Position numbers and translations under genes: made by a program. A stretch of DNA of 64,000 nt. It comes from Aphidius gifuensis. Its lineage: Eukaryota > Arthropoda > Insecta > Hymenoptera > Braconidae. Within the stretch, counting starts at the first letter, position 1. Every line of letters starts with the position of its first letter. Positions 63,401 through 64,000 of this stretch are shown here, one piece after another. The stretch covers positions 25,080,154-25,144,153 of the forward strand of contig NC_057788.1 of assembly GCF_014905175.1 (NCBI RefSeq). Reading direction: 5' to 3'. The notes beneath the pieces were generated by a model. The model was not told where the DNA came from and ran no database searches. It saw only the letters and a program-made list of their open reading frames with translations.

Positions 63401-64000
63401 ATGTTACCTCCTCTCCATTTGTCCGGATACTTTTTCCCTATATATGTCCTGGTTAGATATATGTTTACGTTTCTCATAGGGGGGCAACCATATTGCAAAC
63501 ATAAAAAAAAAAATAATAACATGAGCAAACAAACAAACTAAAGTATTACAACAAATATATAAAAAATAAAATTAAAAAGTTAAAATACATATGTATATCA
63601 AGTAGAGAAAAAAAAAAGTAAAGTATATAAAGTAAAGAAACCAAAATAAACGTGAAATTCAAGATGATATATCACAAAATATATATAAAGATTTTTTTTA
63701 CAATCGAAGGAAAACCTTCATATGGCAATACGAATAAAAATATTTACAAAAAATAAAATAAAATGAATAAATACACGAATGCATTTGACTTGTTCGGTGC
63801 ATTGAGTTTTTTCTTGTATACATCATCACATTTTTGTTGAAAATGCCTTTGGGAATTTTTTTTTTTTTTATAAGTATATACACTGGGTTGATAGTATTGA
63901 GTTTAAAAAAAAGGACAAAAATCGCGATTGCAAATATATATTTTATAAACATCTCAATACAAACTAGAATAAATTCAAAAATAGAATAAAAAATAAATGA
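60450..64000. other. AT-rich non-coding stretch
   Basis: A TTCAGTTACGGTTAG initiator-like string at about 60604 is followed 38 bp later by TTG|GTGAGT, a good donor, which might be a tiny first exon; support is thin. Otherwise A/T tracts, and F/K-rich frames without recognisable products. Confidence 0.45.

Overview
The window looks like nuclear DNA of an arthropod, most probably an insect; a parasitoid wasp or similar AT-rich genome is only a guess. By eye it is about three quarters A+T. It is crowded with poly-T/poly-A tracts and short TA, GAC, CTCG and GTCT microsatellites, which separate islands of roughly 100-500 bp with higher GC. There is no prokaryotic gene organisation, no rRNA or tRNA gene I can recognise, and no intact conserved protein-coding gene. 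Most open frames are low-complexity F/Y/I/S/K strings of the kind such DNA gives by chance.

The one recognisable protein relic sits in a decayed DNA transposon at 44072-47254. It has near-perfect terminal inverted repeats beginning CACAGTAAAAAA, TA dinucleotides on both sides, palindrome-rich subterminal arrays and a frame-broken transposase-like reading frame. I assign it to the CACTA/EnSpm-like (CMC) group. A second probable element (36242-37728) has 17-bp inverted ends next to TTAA on both sides, and its interior is a diverged duplicate of the DNA immediately downstream (about 37765-38935). Three diverged tandem copies of a 265-336 bp unit lie at 41258-42165.

The rest reads best as intron or intergenic regulatory DNA. 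On the + strand there is a well-formed but non-coding candidate exon (8813-8931, branch point, acceptor, GAG|GTAAGT donor). About 23 kb downstream is a zero-length recursive-splice (ratchet) site (branch point, T-tract, TTTCAG|GTGAGT at 32346/32347). A simple model is a long + strand intron spliced recursively across this window. Weaker exon candidates lie at 17525-17613, 40672 onward and 41080-41156.

Regulatory-looking clusters are: RFX X-box-like sites at 3839 and 4652; YY1/Pho-type sites at 5138 and 40435; a CTCF-like site with YY1 and octamer motifs at 40382-40448; a second CTCF-like core at 20368; a GC-rich Inr/DPE-like island at 27400-27770; and a DRE plus TATA box at 33540-33559. Two miRNA-sized or larger hairpins stand out: a 33-bp stem at 10585-10702 and a GU/CA stem at 40863-40931.

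All functional calls outside the transposon rest on motif recognition only and carry modest confidence.
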